From contig VXBA01002157.1 of the NCBI GenBank assembly GCA_013399895.1, forward strand, positions 62,001 through 126,000: DNA of 64,000 nt, read 5' to 3'. The position numbers were made by a program, and so were the translations under genes. A model generated the notes under the pieces. It searched no databases and was not told the origin of the DNA. It worked only from the letters and a program-made list of their open reading frames with translations. Shown piece by piece: positions 49,466-61,900 of the stretch. Numbering within the stretch: position 1 is the stretch's first letter; each line of letters starts with the position of its first letter. Origin of the DNA: Serilophus lunatus (lineage: Eukaryota; Chordata; Aves; Passeriformes; Eurylaimidae).

Positions 49466-50821
49466 AAGCAGGCCACTCAGTTGATAGACACCTCTACTGT
49501 AAAAACAAAACTAAAAAGAACAAGTGAGAAATGCATACAAACATCAGAGGGCTTTTAAGTCAGTTGACAAATACCTCTCCAATTTAAGCAACAGTTTGTG
49601 GTGCCCCCAGGGATGGCTTGGATTGCCCTCCTGTGGTGGCAGGACAGCACAGGACCACGGTCCAGCCAGCCCATGCCTGGACTCCGAATAGGGGCATTCC
49701 AGCATTGTGTGACCAAGAAAAAAGGAGACAACAAGACCCTTGTCTCAATGCTGCTGAGAGGGAGGAAGGGTGTGCTCCGGTTCAGAGTAACATGCTCCCT
49801 TTGGTTTGATTAGAATACATGTTTTAGAAAATAAACTGGGAAGATAAAACGGGAGATTGTGTTTCTTGTAATATAAGATGAAAATAAATTTCATTCAAAT
49901 AAAAATATTGTATGTGTAAAAAAAATAACCTATGCAACATGCAATTTACACAAACAGTGATTCATTCCCCTTTATACCAGGAATGCCAAGAGACCATCTG
50001 GATTCAAAACCAGAATGGACACAAGTTTCCTACGTCAACAAAACTTTGCAGAAGAACACAAACGCCTCAATGTCTCTCCAGTCTTGACCCAATAACTGAA
50101 GGGTGAAGATACCATAGACTGTCCGGATGTTTTATTTGCTATTCGAGGTGGAGCACGAGTACTGCTCCTTCCTCTAGAGCATCTTGTTCCTGGTCACCCA
50201 AACAAAGAGAGGAAATTGGGGTATAGTGGACAGAATCACAGGGATCTAAACTGGTACAGAAATGCACGCATTTCTTCCAATATTGGAAGATTAATGCACG
50301 AGAGAGTTGATGAATGGGAAGGATTAAATATAGAACCAAAATATAAGCGAAATAATTAATTGCTAGGAAAGGGAACTGATGATTTACAGAATTAAAAAAA
50401 TAGTAAGACTTAGGAAACTGAAGGGAATAAGCAGCAAGTGAGCTGCAGGGTGGGACCATCTGGTGCATACAAGCCACAACGGCACAGAGCACATGCCCGC
50501 AGCTTCAGCTGCCCCTCACCTTCTCCCAGACTCAGTACACACGGAGCAGACAGAGCAGAAATAGATGGTGTTTAGAGGTTACTGGCTGAAAATAACTGAA
50601 TTTAAAAACAAGCTGCAATTGGTTTCAAATAATATCCTATAATCCGAAAAGAAACTGGTCTCTTCGTTTAATTAAACATTTCTGTGCGGTCCTGCAGTGA
50701 GCTGCTAGCACTGTTGCACTCATGTCCTTGCAATCTAAGCCTTCTAGAAATTTCTAAAAATAACTGGATACTTGTTTAACACTGTTTTCATTTATTTTAT
50801 GAAGGAATGGAAATGGAAGGC

Positions 50822-50853
50822 ATTTTTAGCATATTTATTTTTAATTTCTGGGC
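50822..50853 (+). repeat. Direct repeat, copy A (32 bp)
   Basis: This 32-bp word starts ATTTTTAGCATATTTATTTT and ends ATTTCTGGGC. It recurs at 51771-51802 with one mismatch (A here, C there, at position 22), 949 bp away in the same orientation. Weak similarity continues for about 15 bases to the right (ATAACATCT against CAGTCATCT). Confidence 0.8.
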
Positions 50854-51770
50854 TATAACATCTCAATAGTAACCCCTGCTTTTGGTCCCTCACTTGTTTG
50901 TTTTGCATCTGTTAAGACAATCAAATTCTTCCACAGTCAGCATGCAATCAACAGGCATCCCAAAGCAGCATAAACCTGAGGAATAATCCAAAGTCTTTAA
51001 GATCAGTTGTTTGCTTGACCTCTTCATTTGCTTTTGTAGGGAATGATAATACAGAGGAAAAAACCACAGATACGCTGTAAAAAGCACTATAAAAACTGTA
51101 AAAGCACTTCACGTTTTAGCATGGCACCTGCTTGGGTTTTTTTTAACTTAATGCCATTTTTAAGTCACTTAAAAATACTTTTTTCAGTTAAAAACAAGAA
51201 AGATACAACCAACTACATCCTTTTTGGGTTATGCTCATGAATGAGCTACTGCCTGCATTAGAAACAAGCACCTGGACCAACTCATGGGCATCCAGTGAAG
51301 CCCACTGGTTTCCTTTCAAAACATTAATTTACAAAAGACACTGTCAAATCCCAGCCTGCTGGCTGTCTTGCTATTAAATACAAAATCTCAAGAGTAGAAG
51401 AAATTAAATGCAGGATGCAGAGGGGCTGCTGACTGCAGTGGAGCCCAAGGCTCTGCCTACGAGCAGCAATGCATGGGAAGGAGACCACTCCCTACTCTGG
51501 AGAGGGTATTAAGACACCAAGGCAAATACTTTTCATACTTTTCTGAAGGTCCCTTTTGACAGACTGTACCACAAGTTAAAAAACATGAAGAAACAATTCT
51601 GTACTATCTTTGGGAGATCTTGCATTTTCTCACACAAGTCTTTATGTCATCCCCTTTATGGCAAATACTTTCTGTACGGAGAAAACAGCAGGACCTGGAT
51701 TTGCACAGCCAGCCAGCAAAGAAGTGGTCTGAGACTGTGAGGAAGCATCAGCACCTTTCAGTTCCAGCAT

Positions 51771-51802
51771 ATTTTTAGCATATTTATTTTTCATTTCTGG
51801 GC
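51771..51802 (+). repeat. Direct repeat, copy B (32 bp)
   Basis: Second copy of the 32-bp word at 50822-50853, 31 of 32 bases identical. It could be one end of a duplication or of an unrecognised element, or a chance AT-rich match. I see no LTR-type ends (TG...CA) or transposase frame between the copies. Confidence 0.8.
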
Positions 51803-52410
51803 ACAGTCATCTTATTAAATAAAACACCCCAACACTGCAGCAAGGACTCTTCCTGACAGCCACCTTCTCAACAGGTCTGGCTCCCACATACCCATGGCAA
51901 ACACTTCCCATTCTTCACTACCAAGAGGGAAAGGACATGCTCAGAAGAGCTGTCACTATCTCATCAACAGATCCTGAGGGGCTTCAAGCTTTTGTAAGAG
52001 GGCTGAAATAAAACTAATCACCATCTGCATAGTTCTTTGCACCTGCCACTCCCTTCTCACAGTGCCTTGCAACTTCTAAATTCTGCACCATCCTCTCTCC
52101 TCCTATGGAGTTTTCTTTGGGACATGAGTACACTTGGCAGTGTTTCAAGAAGGACTCCAACAGCTCCCCTTGCTCCAGTGAAGGGAGAGCCACAAACTTC
52201 AGAGTCAGGGACACATTACCTTGATGTATTTTTCTTGCCAAGGTCTAGTTTTACTCCTTAGCCTTTTAAAAGAAAAACCTTTCCATCCAATATGCACAAA
52301 GACAATTCTATACCTTTTTCCCTACGTAAAGGCTAAGAGCTAAGGGAATAGCAGATATATCTGTCGTAATGAAATTCTGCATAAAAAACAGTAATAAATT
52401 TGAGGACCTA

Positions 52411-52440
52411 ATATATATATATACACACACATATATATAC
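52411..52440 (+). repeat. (AT)n(AC)n(AT)n microsatellite
   Basis: A compound dinucleotide run: about six AT units, four AC units, then AT units again over 30 bases. It may be polymorphic in length. Confidence 0.85.
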
Positions 52441-53053
52441 CCAAGCCAAAAACTTTGAATTTAAAAAACTGCACCAGTTTAATGCTGTAGGCTACAACAC
52501 AGTGTATTTTACACTCAGTAGTACAATACAGTCTATTAGCTAAATAAACTCCTATATTTGATTCAATGTGAATCTGTTGTTCTAAACAAAATAAATAGCC
52601 AAGAAATTTTACTTAAGCTGCCAAGTACTTAAATAAAACTAAAAAGAAAAGTAAGAACAGGCGTAATACATTTCACAAAGGGCGGCTATAATTTAAGTTG
52701 AAGTGGCCAAGAGATGAAGCAATAGAAAATTGGAAGCAATTAACATGTAACATTCAAGAAATGTTAAATACATACTGAAGACTCAACACCGCATTCACAC
52801 AAAAAGATCTGGTGATGCAAGGTACATACTTTGCATAATAAGCAATGAGATATTTCAAACGTTGCCATCAAAACAGAGAAGACCTGTAACGCCACACTGA
52901 GAAGAGCTGGCTGCAGAACAGCAGTGCTGGTACAGCAAGCAGGGAGTCACAGGGCTCAGGTGCTGGTGCATCACCCTCACCACCAGAAGAGGAGGTAACA
53001 GCTACACACAGCCCCTCAGCCCTGCTCAGGTATCAGCAGCATCTTGCCGATGG

Positions 53054-53076
53054 GTACTTACGGCTTTGGTAAGTAC
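53054..53076. repeat. Inverted repeat with donor-like arms
   Basis: GTACTTAC (53054-53061) and GTAAGTAC (53069-53076) are perfect reverse complements around the loop GGCTTTG. Because the arms contain GTAAGT, both strands present a good splice-donor consensus at this spot. No adjoining coding exon is recognised. Confidence 0.5.
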
Positions 53077-54837
53077 TGTTCCCCCGAAGAAACACCTCTG
53101 GGTAAAAACAGGATATCCACAATCTGTGCAACCACCAGTGCCTGATCCATGCCCACTCCTGCTGCCATGGGGAGCCAATTTCATCCCCTAGGTCTGTCTC
53201 GACCCAAGCAGGTCTCAACACTGGTTCCTCTCCTGGCAACTCCTGAGGTCACCCTCCCCACTGGCTTCCCTCAAAACAGGACATCACAGGCCAGCTTCCC
53301 TCCCTCCACAGACTAGCATCATCCTCTCAGGCTCCTGACAGGCTTAAGCATACACATGCTCAGCCAGAATTCAGACTTAACTCCAGATCCACAAGTCTAC
53401 TTCTTCATAGGCACAGAGAAATAACTCAGACACATGGCTGGATTTTTATGTAGGCTCTAGAAACAAGCTTTTACTTCAGTGAGTATGAGACACGTGTGTA
53501 GCCAGGCAAACCAGCAGTTCCCTACGTGCTCTACTTTTTTTTCAGTTGACGCGGAGGGGGATAAAGTAAGGACTCTTTGGGCATCACTTGCTTGTCCAGA
53601 ATCACAGCGCTCATCCTCGCCATCAGGAACCAACACTGTCTGCCCCTCATGCCCTACTTCTCACTGCAACAAGCCCCTAGGCCTAAATGAGCCCTTTTAC
53701 TACAGAACCACACCTCACAGCTCCTCTCTGCCCTTACGCAACTTGTGCATTCTCCCATTGTGCACTCAGAGCCTCTGTGAGCTGCAGGCTCCCTGTTCAT
53801 GCTACATGAGAAAAGTAAGGAGCTTGCCAACCACTCCCAAATGAGACAGCAAGAAGCCCAATGATAATAAAGTGCCAGGGTTTTCTGCTTCAAGTTCTAG
53901 AACTTCGAGATGACAAAGGAATCATCCACCTATTGCAGATGCAGATGCCAAGAGATACTTTTCCTTTGTTTTTCTCCTAACCCTAATACTTCAAGAGGAT
54001 GAAATTATTTAATTTTTTTTAAAACCGAATTTCACGGGCTTTGAAGTACCACCACACTTAACAGTGTGGGGCCTCGCAAACTCAGATGAAAACAGCTAAT
54101 GAATTTCAGATATTTTTGTTTTGTTATGCTTATGTTTGATGTTCACACATTGAAACCTAAATATGTTGGAATATGATCATTATTCTTGCATGAGAAAGGC
54201 TGTTTCTATCACAGCCCTGAAATACTGCAGGGTTTACACACAACATGCACAGCACTATTACTTTATTGCATCAAGCCCACAAAGTTGTTACTTGAAGAAA
54301 ATCAATTCCTACACAGTAGTTATTACAGACCATTAATTTGTACAAGGAAAAACTGTATTCTCCCTGGACGTGTAAAATTATCTTTTAATATTACAGCCTT
54401 TTGTCTTCTTGGGAAGAACGAGGAACATAAAAAGACCCCCAAACAAAACAAAACCAACAACAAAAACACCACATCAACACCAAGCAAACAACCTCCTCTC
54501 CCCCCAAAAAAACTGAGTTAATACGAGAAGGCAGATGATTTTTAACCAACAGATTTAAGAGTCCTCTGAAAGGCAGGGATGCACTTGGGCATCCCTTCAC
54601 ACTGCAGAGTCTGGGAGCTCACTGCATCTCAGTTTCAAACTTTGCTTTATCTGTTGGGCATTATTTAGCCCAGCTTCAGGGGAGTTAAATCCCAGAGGAT
54701 GCAGAGGGGAACAGGCAGGAATGAAAACTGGTGGGAGTAGGGAGGCAAAAGCCAGGAGGATACATAAGCGGATGGTGGGGAAGCTGTAGATGGGAAGGGT
54801 CAAGCAGCATGGGGCTGTGTCCCCTCAACACAGAGTT

Positions 54838-55349
54838 CTCCTGAACTCAGCACTGGTGAGGCCATGCCTTGAGTACTGTGTTCAGTTCTTGGCCTCTCAG
54901 TTCAGGAAGGACACTGAGGCGCTGGAGCAGATGCAGAGATAAGTAACAAAGCTGGTCTGGAGTGCATGTCCTGTGAGGAACTGCTGAAGAACCTGGGGTT
55001 GTTTAGCCTGGAAAAGGGGAGGCTCAGGGGTGACCACTCTCTACAACTGAAACTGAAAGGAGGCTGTAGCTAGGTGGGGGATCCACCTCTTCTCCCAGGC
55101 AACTGGTTTTAAGAGGACATAGGCTTAAGCTGCACCAGGGGAGGTTTAGGTTGGACATTAGGAACAAATTCTTTATAGAAAGTGTGAATAGACATTGGAA
55201 TGGGTTGCCCAGGGAGGTGGGAGTCACAATCCCTGGAGGTGTTTAAGGAAAGACTGGATGTGGCACTTAATGCCATGGTCTAATGGATATGGTAGTGTAC
55301 AGTCATAAGCTGGAAGATGTCAGAGGTCTTTGATTCTGTCATTCTGTGA
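54838..55349 (+). mobile_element. CR1 LINE, decayed 5'-truncated copy
   Basis: Forward CR1 fragment of about 510 bp. The start shows the RT C-terminal words SALVRPCLEYCVQF and ALEQMQR, followed at once by a stop. Further on are the nucleotide landmarks GGGGTTGTTTAGCCTGGAAA, GGCTCAGGGGTGACCACTCT, CAGGGGAGGTTTAGGTTGGA, GGGTTGCCCAGGGAGGTGGG and a tail GATTCTGTCATTCTGTG at 55332-55348. Several stops and frameshifts break the frame, so this copy is older than the one at 10655 although it starts further upstream in ORF2. Confidence 0.95.
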
Positions 55350-56113
55350 ACACAGAGAGAATTAGGGACTAATGGGAATGGCACACAGCTCACACGATAA
55401 AAACCAATGCTCAGCCGAGTGGGAAAAGAGGTAGGTGAGCATTTGCACCACTAATTCTGCTACATAAGGTTAATTTTTCCTGAACCAGACTTTGATTTAG
55501 TCAAGTAGAACCTGAGCATGGTTTTCCAGATAAACACCAAATTTGTGCTGGATCGTGGTAAGTGGTGAGGCTTTCCTTTCCTGGCAGGCTTTTGGCTGGA
55601 GGCCCACAGCAGGGTGACAGAGTCTAAAGGCAGCATCCCTCAATGCAGGGAGGATGCAGGGACCTGCAGACACCCACGACAGAACCAGAGCTCACCCAGC
55701 AAAGCCAGCACGTGCAGGTTCCAGGTAAAGTTCATTTTGCATAAGCTGATTAAAACCAACAGGTTTGTGCTCGTAATCACTGAAACACCATCGGTATTTT
55801 GCCTCTACCTGTCTCACCGTGCTTTAAAGATCAGGCTGTATATGTCCAGCAGGGTCAGCCAGGCCCATGCAGCTCCAGCCTCCCTGTGGCCGTTAGTGGC
55901 CTTCCCTTCACCCCCACGCACCCACGCAGGGACTCTCCTGACCCTGTCCTCACCGGATAATGCTCCTCCCTCTCCAGGAGCACCCTCATGCCTTTTCCCT
56001 TCTCATCTCCATCAGAGCAGTCATACGTCACACCACCCTGCTTAGTGCTTCTCCTCTCCAAAGCCGGCCGTAAGGAGTAACTAATCCTCTCTAAGCCCTG
56101 GGGAAGGCAGGTA
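55350..56113. other. Unique non-coding DNA
   Basis: No recognised gene. The 143-codon plus frame 55614-56045 is Ser/Pro/His-rich, lacks a recognisable domain and overlaps an open minus frame (55855-56130), so it is taken as a chance opening in moderately GC-rich DNA. Confidence 0.6.
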
Positions 56114-56165
56114 GCCTCCATTTTACACACACAGAAATGGAAGAAGGGGTGAAGAGGTTCAGCCT
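56114..56165 (-). mobile_element. MIR-like SINE remnant (weak)
   Basis: CCTCCATTTTACACACACAG, then AAATGGAAGAAGGGGTGAAG and AGGTTCAG, resembles the reverse complement of the MIR core ('CCATTTTACAGATGAGGAAACTGAGGCACAGAGAGGTTAAG'). About 50 bp align by eye without obvious gaps. It is old and without function that I can see. Confidence 0.45.
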
Positions 56166-58117
56166 GTTTCTTTCAGTAGATCCCTGAAGATCAAGCGCAC
56201 CATTCGTAAGCGTTTTAACTTAAGCTCTTAAGCAACACAGGGTAACCTAACAAACAAACCTAGCAAGCAGGCGCTGAATGTTTATGATCTGTTTGTTTAC
56301 GTGACACACAAAAAATTTACTCTGGGCAATTTCTCTGGGTATGTTCATTGTTCTGTAAACTTGTGCGTGCACGTTTGTGGCTGTATCCTCTCCTCTAATC
56401 TTCAAGCTAATTTCAGCCAAAGAATTGACTGGAGGCAAGAGGAACAATCCGTGCAGCATTGTGAGTTTCCTTCAGAAACCTTCGTGTGGACTGCATGAAC
56501 TACATTTCCCATTCTCCCAGCCTAACTGCTATACAAGATGGGAAGCGGGACAAATGAAAGCTCGAGAAACCATGAGTTAGCCATCTGCAGAACTCTCCAG
56601 CACAGGAACTCACCAGCCCACTGCCAGCATCGCCACTGGACATCCCATGGATTACCTACTCTCTGGGTTTCTCACACACGTGGTTATTATGTAAGGTCAT
56701 ATGGTTTTACACATGTGTTCCTCGAAGTGATGGGCTTTCTGGACTCCATCCAGAGAATCAATAAGGATTCTATGATCAACAAGGGCTTTGAGAGAATGCT
56801 GCTGTTCAGTCAGTTGTACCCTGCTTGGACACTTAAAGGAGATGACCCTACTTGTCTAGGAGGTCTGAGACCTAAGTAGAACCAATTAACGCAGTGGAAC
56901 TCTGCACCTGCATTAGATGTTACAGGAGAATGATCTCTAGTACCAATGATGGTAGGTATTATCCAGATGGAATATAAAAATTGCTTTAGAAAGACAGAAA
57001 ACCTCTTGAAATCACTACATAATAAAGAATTTAAAGTGACTGAAATAAATGCTATCTGCTAACAACATTTAAAGTGGGCGGCAATCCTGGTTCCAGCATA
57101 CTTAAGCTTTGCATCAGAACAAAACTATCACAAATTGGCTAAAAACCACAGTGATATGCAGTTGACACCCACGCATGTTATACTGGCTCCCGAGAACAAA
57201 TGAAGCGTATAACATCTCAGTATGCTCCAGGTATTATTACTGTTAAGAATAATGCAAAGTACTTAAAATCGAAAGAAAGTAGAATATAGATAAAAAAATA
57301 TGTAAGCCTCCCTTGTATACATATACACACATGTATTTCCCCACATTCTCTATAAAAATCAGTATTATTTACTAAAACATTGTGTGTATAGATAGCAAAA
57401 GATCAGCAAGAGATCAAACACTACTATACAAATGAAAGAGTTTTAACTACATCTCCAGTCATTTTCCCCATGTTCTTTTGTAATACACACTCTGAAAAAT
57501 GAAAAGAAGTGTTATTTATAAATATCACACACAGTTGTAAAAATACCACTTGAAACACAAAACAGAGGTGTCCTCTGAATATCAGTGATTCTGAGTAACT
57601 GCAGCAACAAGAAACCAACTAATAGAACCACCTTGGTCAGGAGCAACTGTGCTCAATGGCCATAAACACTATTGATGTGAAAGAGTGGTACATCATAAAA
57701 ATATTTCCTCTGTTTCCGCAAAGAATGAAGTGCTGTCTGGCTCCTCATTTGTAGCTCCACAATGCAGTTATTCTGACTGATAAAGTCATGTGATTTCCAA
57801 TCCAAAGTATGCTTTATCTCAGTCTGTGGAACTGAACAGATGCTTCTCCTATAAAAAATTACATCCAGCACACTGCTGACACTTTGCTAGTAAACCCAAA
57901 AGCAAGAACCGTGGACCCACTGCAATTTGAAAAGAAACGGTTCTTTCCTGCTAAAACCCAAGTATCAGTTCTGACAAAGTCCTACATGAAATCATCCATC
58001 CTGGTCAAGGAAGAGAAGCTCTGTAGGCTTTACTCAGCCCTCATCCCAGGGAGCAGCCAAGGAGCTCCTTACCTGTTGGTGAGGGCAATCTGCTCAGGGG
58101 AGAGTTTCCTGCTCTCA

Positions 58118-58209
58118 CCTGCCTGGCAAGGATCAGCAAAACATCGCTTGCTTCCTTCAGTACTGGGGAACAGCCTCTCAGCAGAAGGCACAAGTAAACT
58201 AACAGTCAT
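58118..58209 (-). other. Possible unrecognised exon (very tentative)
   Basis: On the minus strand an ATG at 58209 opens a 46-codon frame ending at TAA (58071-58069). Within it lie two good donor sequences: GGCAG|GTGAGAGC (boundary 58119/58118) and AACAG|GTAAGGAG (58073/58072). An acceptor-like TTTGTAG occurs upstream near 58292-58298. I recognise no protein similarity. Donor-like words are frequent by chance, so this is recorded only as a candidate. Confidence 0.1.
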
Positions 58210-58930
58210 CAAACCCCCTCATTATTTTTCTATTGAAAAGCACGCTCCAGCAGGTGATAACTGCCACTAAATTTCTTAGTGTTTGAATTCTCTACAAACA
58301 CATCAGCAAAATAAATGAAAGTGAAATGGCACTTCAAATATCAGTTTTCCTGGGGTTTATTCTGCCACACAGGAAAACTTCATTAGGGGAAAAAACTCTA
58401 CATCAGTGTTTGGAACTAAACACTTGAACCAAGCCTTGGAAATAAACTTGGACATGAAAAACCACATCTTTCCATTTTTGAAGGGAATTGATTATTAACT
58501 TGCATAATCCCAGATTCTCCTCTGGGTAAACAAGACACCGAAGACAGAGCATAGACAAAAACCAGACACCTTCAGGGACACAAAAAAAGCATGCGCAAAA
58601 AAGAATCTTTTAGGAAGACCATATTAAATGGGTACAAAACCCTTTTTCACGAAGCCTAATACATATTTCTCATGTATTTATTTTCCCACATTTAGCAGAA
58701 AATTTCCCTCACACCCCAAAAATACTGACACTAATTCTAGGCATTACTAATGATTACAGGCTGCATGTCTGATCTGCAATCATTCTAGGCTGAACTTCAT
58801 GTAGTAAACATTGCATTCCACAGACTGATGAGCCAGCTTTCAGATAAACATGCTTGCTTAAGTATCAAGTATTAACACCCTATGGCAATCCAAGTCTATG
58901 CAGTGACTCCATGCAATTATTCTGAGTGTA

Positions 58931-58955
58931 ACAATAAGTGGGCAGTCATGCAAAT
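58931..58955 (+). promoter_or_regulatory. SOX-type site plus POU octamer
   Basis: AACAAT (58931-58936) is a SOX-type core, and a perfect POU octamer ATGCAAAT lies at 58948-58955, with 11 bases between. Both sit in an AT-rich unique stretch (58480-59060) with several TAAT words. Tight SOX-POU composites have smaller spacing, so cooperative binding is uncertain. Confidence 0.3.
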
Positions 58956-61900
58956 TTGTAACTTATTAGTTTAAGCATGAAATTAAACAAGCAAGAAAAT
59001 TAATGAAAACCATTCCATTTTAGACCAGACTGGGAACAAAATACGAATAAGTATTATAAACATGACATAATCTCATTTAAGGAGACGGTATAACACATAG
59101 GTTTTACAAATAGTTACAGACATTAATCTTGTTACGTTTATTTCCAGAGTTTTATTCAGTAACAGGATTGATTGGCTGGAGAAACACAGGCTCAGACAAA
59201 AAACTAGCTGAAAGCTCTATTTTTGTCAGAGTGATGAATTCTTTTCTTAAGTAACTTGTTCTCTCGTCTTTTGTTTCAAGACTATAAACATTATTAACAA
59301 TTCTACAACTGGCAAGAGAGGCTGAGATATTTTGTCTTCATCATTTTAGACTGCTTTTTATTTTCTTGCACAGTCCAGGAGTCAAGGAAGAAGCAATAAC
59401 TTTGATTCCCCTTCCTTCTAAGATGACCTTTCTTTTGTTCACAACTGCATCTTGCCTTTGAAGCACTACATATGCATCTGCTCCTTGGGCTCATGCTTGC
59501 TCTGGGAAAAGATAGGTTGCAGACCCTGATAAGCAGAACTATTGCAATCTATGAGTTTACGTATCTGACACGACCAACATTAACATCCAGTTCCCTGCTG
59601 TTTATTTGCTTCCCATCATTGCTGACTTCCCACAGCCAAGCCTCTGTATGCTTTCATGTGGCTGCAGTTATTTCTGTTTGCACCGAGAGGTCATTTCGTG
59701 TGCTGCCAGCAGAAGGGATACTGCTTTCTTCTGTGACTTCAGGCAGCTTTTAGGAAACAAAGATTTCCTGCCCCCTTTCCAACTAGAGGCAAAGGTCAGT
59801 GAGTCTAACAATGAAGCACAGTGTTGTAGCTCAAAATTTTAGTGCTAAAATATTTACCCACAAAAGCAGAAAGGACAATTGCTATATAAAATTCCACGCG
59901 CAGTGCCCAAAACACATCCTATCCAAAACACAGGGTTATAGTCCAACCAAGGGTTTGTGGCTACTGAAACAATGCTATCACGCATTGGTTTTCCCAGAAA
60001 GATGGTATGTTACTAAGCAAAAGTCCAACACATGGAAATTGGTATATCTGGGTTTTTGTTAAGAAATGAAAAGTACAATATATGCAGTATGGAGAAAACG
60101 GGATACCTTCCTTGCTGGACTCAACAGCTAACAGTCACAAACATGCTTTACCTCCATACTGTGACCTTTCCAGACTGTCTGCCATCTTGACCTACCAGAA
60201 ACATTACACTGAAGGGGTGATTTCTTTACATTTACATTGCTGCGCCAATTATCCTCCGCATTTCACTAATAAGGCTACCATCCGATGTACCATCTTCCCT
60301 CTATGATATTCCTCATATTCAGGAGCCAAGAGGAAACATATTGGAACAGCTTTGCAATACATTTTTCAGAGCAGTATAATACTGCCCAGAGTACCAAAGC
60401 CTCCCTACGTATTTATGAGCTGTTGATTTTCAAACAACACCCTTCCCAGGCAAAGGAAACAGTCACCAAGAAACCACAATGAGAAATGTTACATTATTTG
60501 GATCAGATCTTGTAAGCGTGGTCTTAGCTGTCCCACAGAGGGAAGGCAGCTTTTGTGTTAATGTTCACCACAGTTCTTCAACTCCATTTGGAGGAAACAG
60601 GACCCTAAATCAGCACAAGCTAATGCGCTTTCTCACATCAACAGCAAGCTCTTCATCTATTTCACTGGATACTGGGATAGTGGTCTGCTGGATGTAATAC
60701 ATCCCATTTAGTTTTGCTCATTTTAATTTCTGTAGAAGCTAAGTGTTCCCAACAGATTGGTACTTTTGTTCACACTTTTTTACAAGACTCCCAAATATAT
60801 CCTTCAAAGGAAATAGTGGCCGGCAATGTAGTAGGTTATACTGTATACAAGTAAATACCTTCTCAGATCACACTCATGATCCACTACACTATCAGCTTCA
60901 GGCAGCACAGCTACAGAAGCTCTGGGGCAAGGTGCAAGAAAACTAACACTAGTCAATCACAGGAAAAACTACTCCGTCCTGCCTCTTCTGTTCCCCTTAT
61001 GCTGCTGGAAACCGAGCTCCTGGGAGGATGGATGTCTATGCCCCAGTGCATTAGGCTGCCAGCTCGTAACTTTCTTCCAACAGCTTCTATCCTGGAAGGC
61101 TCACTCTTTTGGGTTACTCACCAGGATGCAGAAAAGGTTCATACAAACCTCTAAGGCTTCTTCCATAAAAATGAAGGTGGGCCACTTTCTCTGCCCCTGA
61201 CATTTAGGCACACTGCCGTCTGCAGCCTCTGTGATGAGCACCTAGCTATTCATGCACGTGACAAAACACACCATGTAAGGTGCTCACCACAGCACTTCCC
61301 AAACTAGTCAAGTGGGGGTGGAATAAGGACATATGCAGAGCAGAAACCCAGCTGCTTTTCCTGAGTGGCTTCCATGAAATTAAAATATTCCATCTACTTG
61401 CTGACTGCCTCCATTTAGGACAATTAGTTAAATTAACACACATTTACCACTGTAAAAAAACAGGTGTGTTGGACCCATGATTTAGAGAAAGACAAAAAAT
61501 ATTTACTATACAGATAGATTGCCTGTATATGAGGAAAACTAACTGGTATAGACCGAACTTGCTTGTGCATCAACAGCCAAGAAAGAATAGTAAAGAATGT
61601 ATGGGAAAATTCTCACAGTTGCCTTTTCAGCAGGGCAGAAGCAAGAAGAAGGGCCTCTGGCAAGTTGGATGTGTGACTCTCCAAGCAAGGAGAGAGGCAG
61701 GAAAGAAGTTAAGTCTTACTGACAGAGGAGCAAAAGCATGCTCTTCTCATGCCCCCATCCCTGGAGAGCTGTTGCCTGACCTGCAGCATGTCGTGGATGG
61801 GGCAAGAACGACACACTGGATAGTCAGACAAGATGGCCCAAAATGGCCACCACACTGCCGTCGCATCTGGCACTACCCCCTCACAGAAGACAATGCGCCT

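Larger units (their letters stand above)
49466..54837. other. Unique non-coding DNA
   Basis: No recognisable exon or RNA gene. The largest frames are 117 codons (50139-50492 -) and 121 codons (53479-53844 +), without recognisable domains. The region contains a 32-bp direct repeat, an AT/AC microsatellite and a small palindrome with donor-like sequences on both strands, each listed separately. Confidence 0.65.

Noticed and set aside
53479..53844. 121-codon plus-strand frame with many Cys and Ser
   Set aside because: No recognisable cysteine spacing or domain, and an open minus frame overlaps it.
55614..56045. 143-codon plus-strand frame
   Set aside because: Low-complexity Ser/Pro/His composition without a domain, with an overlapping open minus frame; moderate GC explains the lack of stops.
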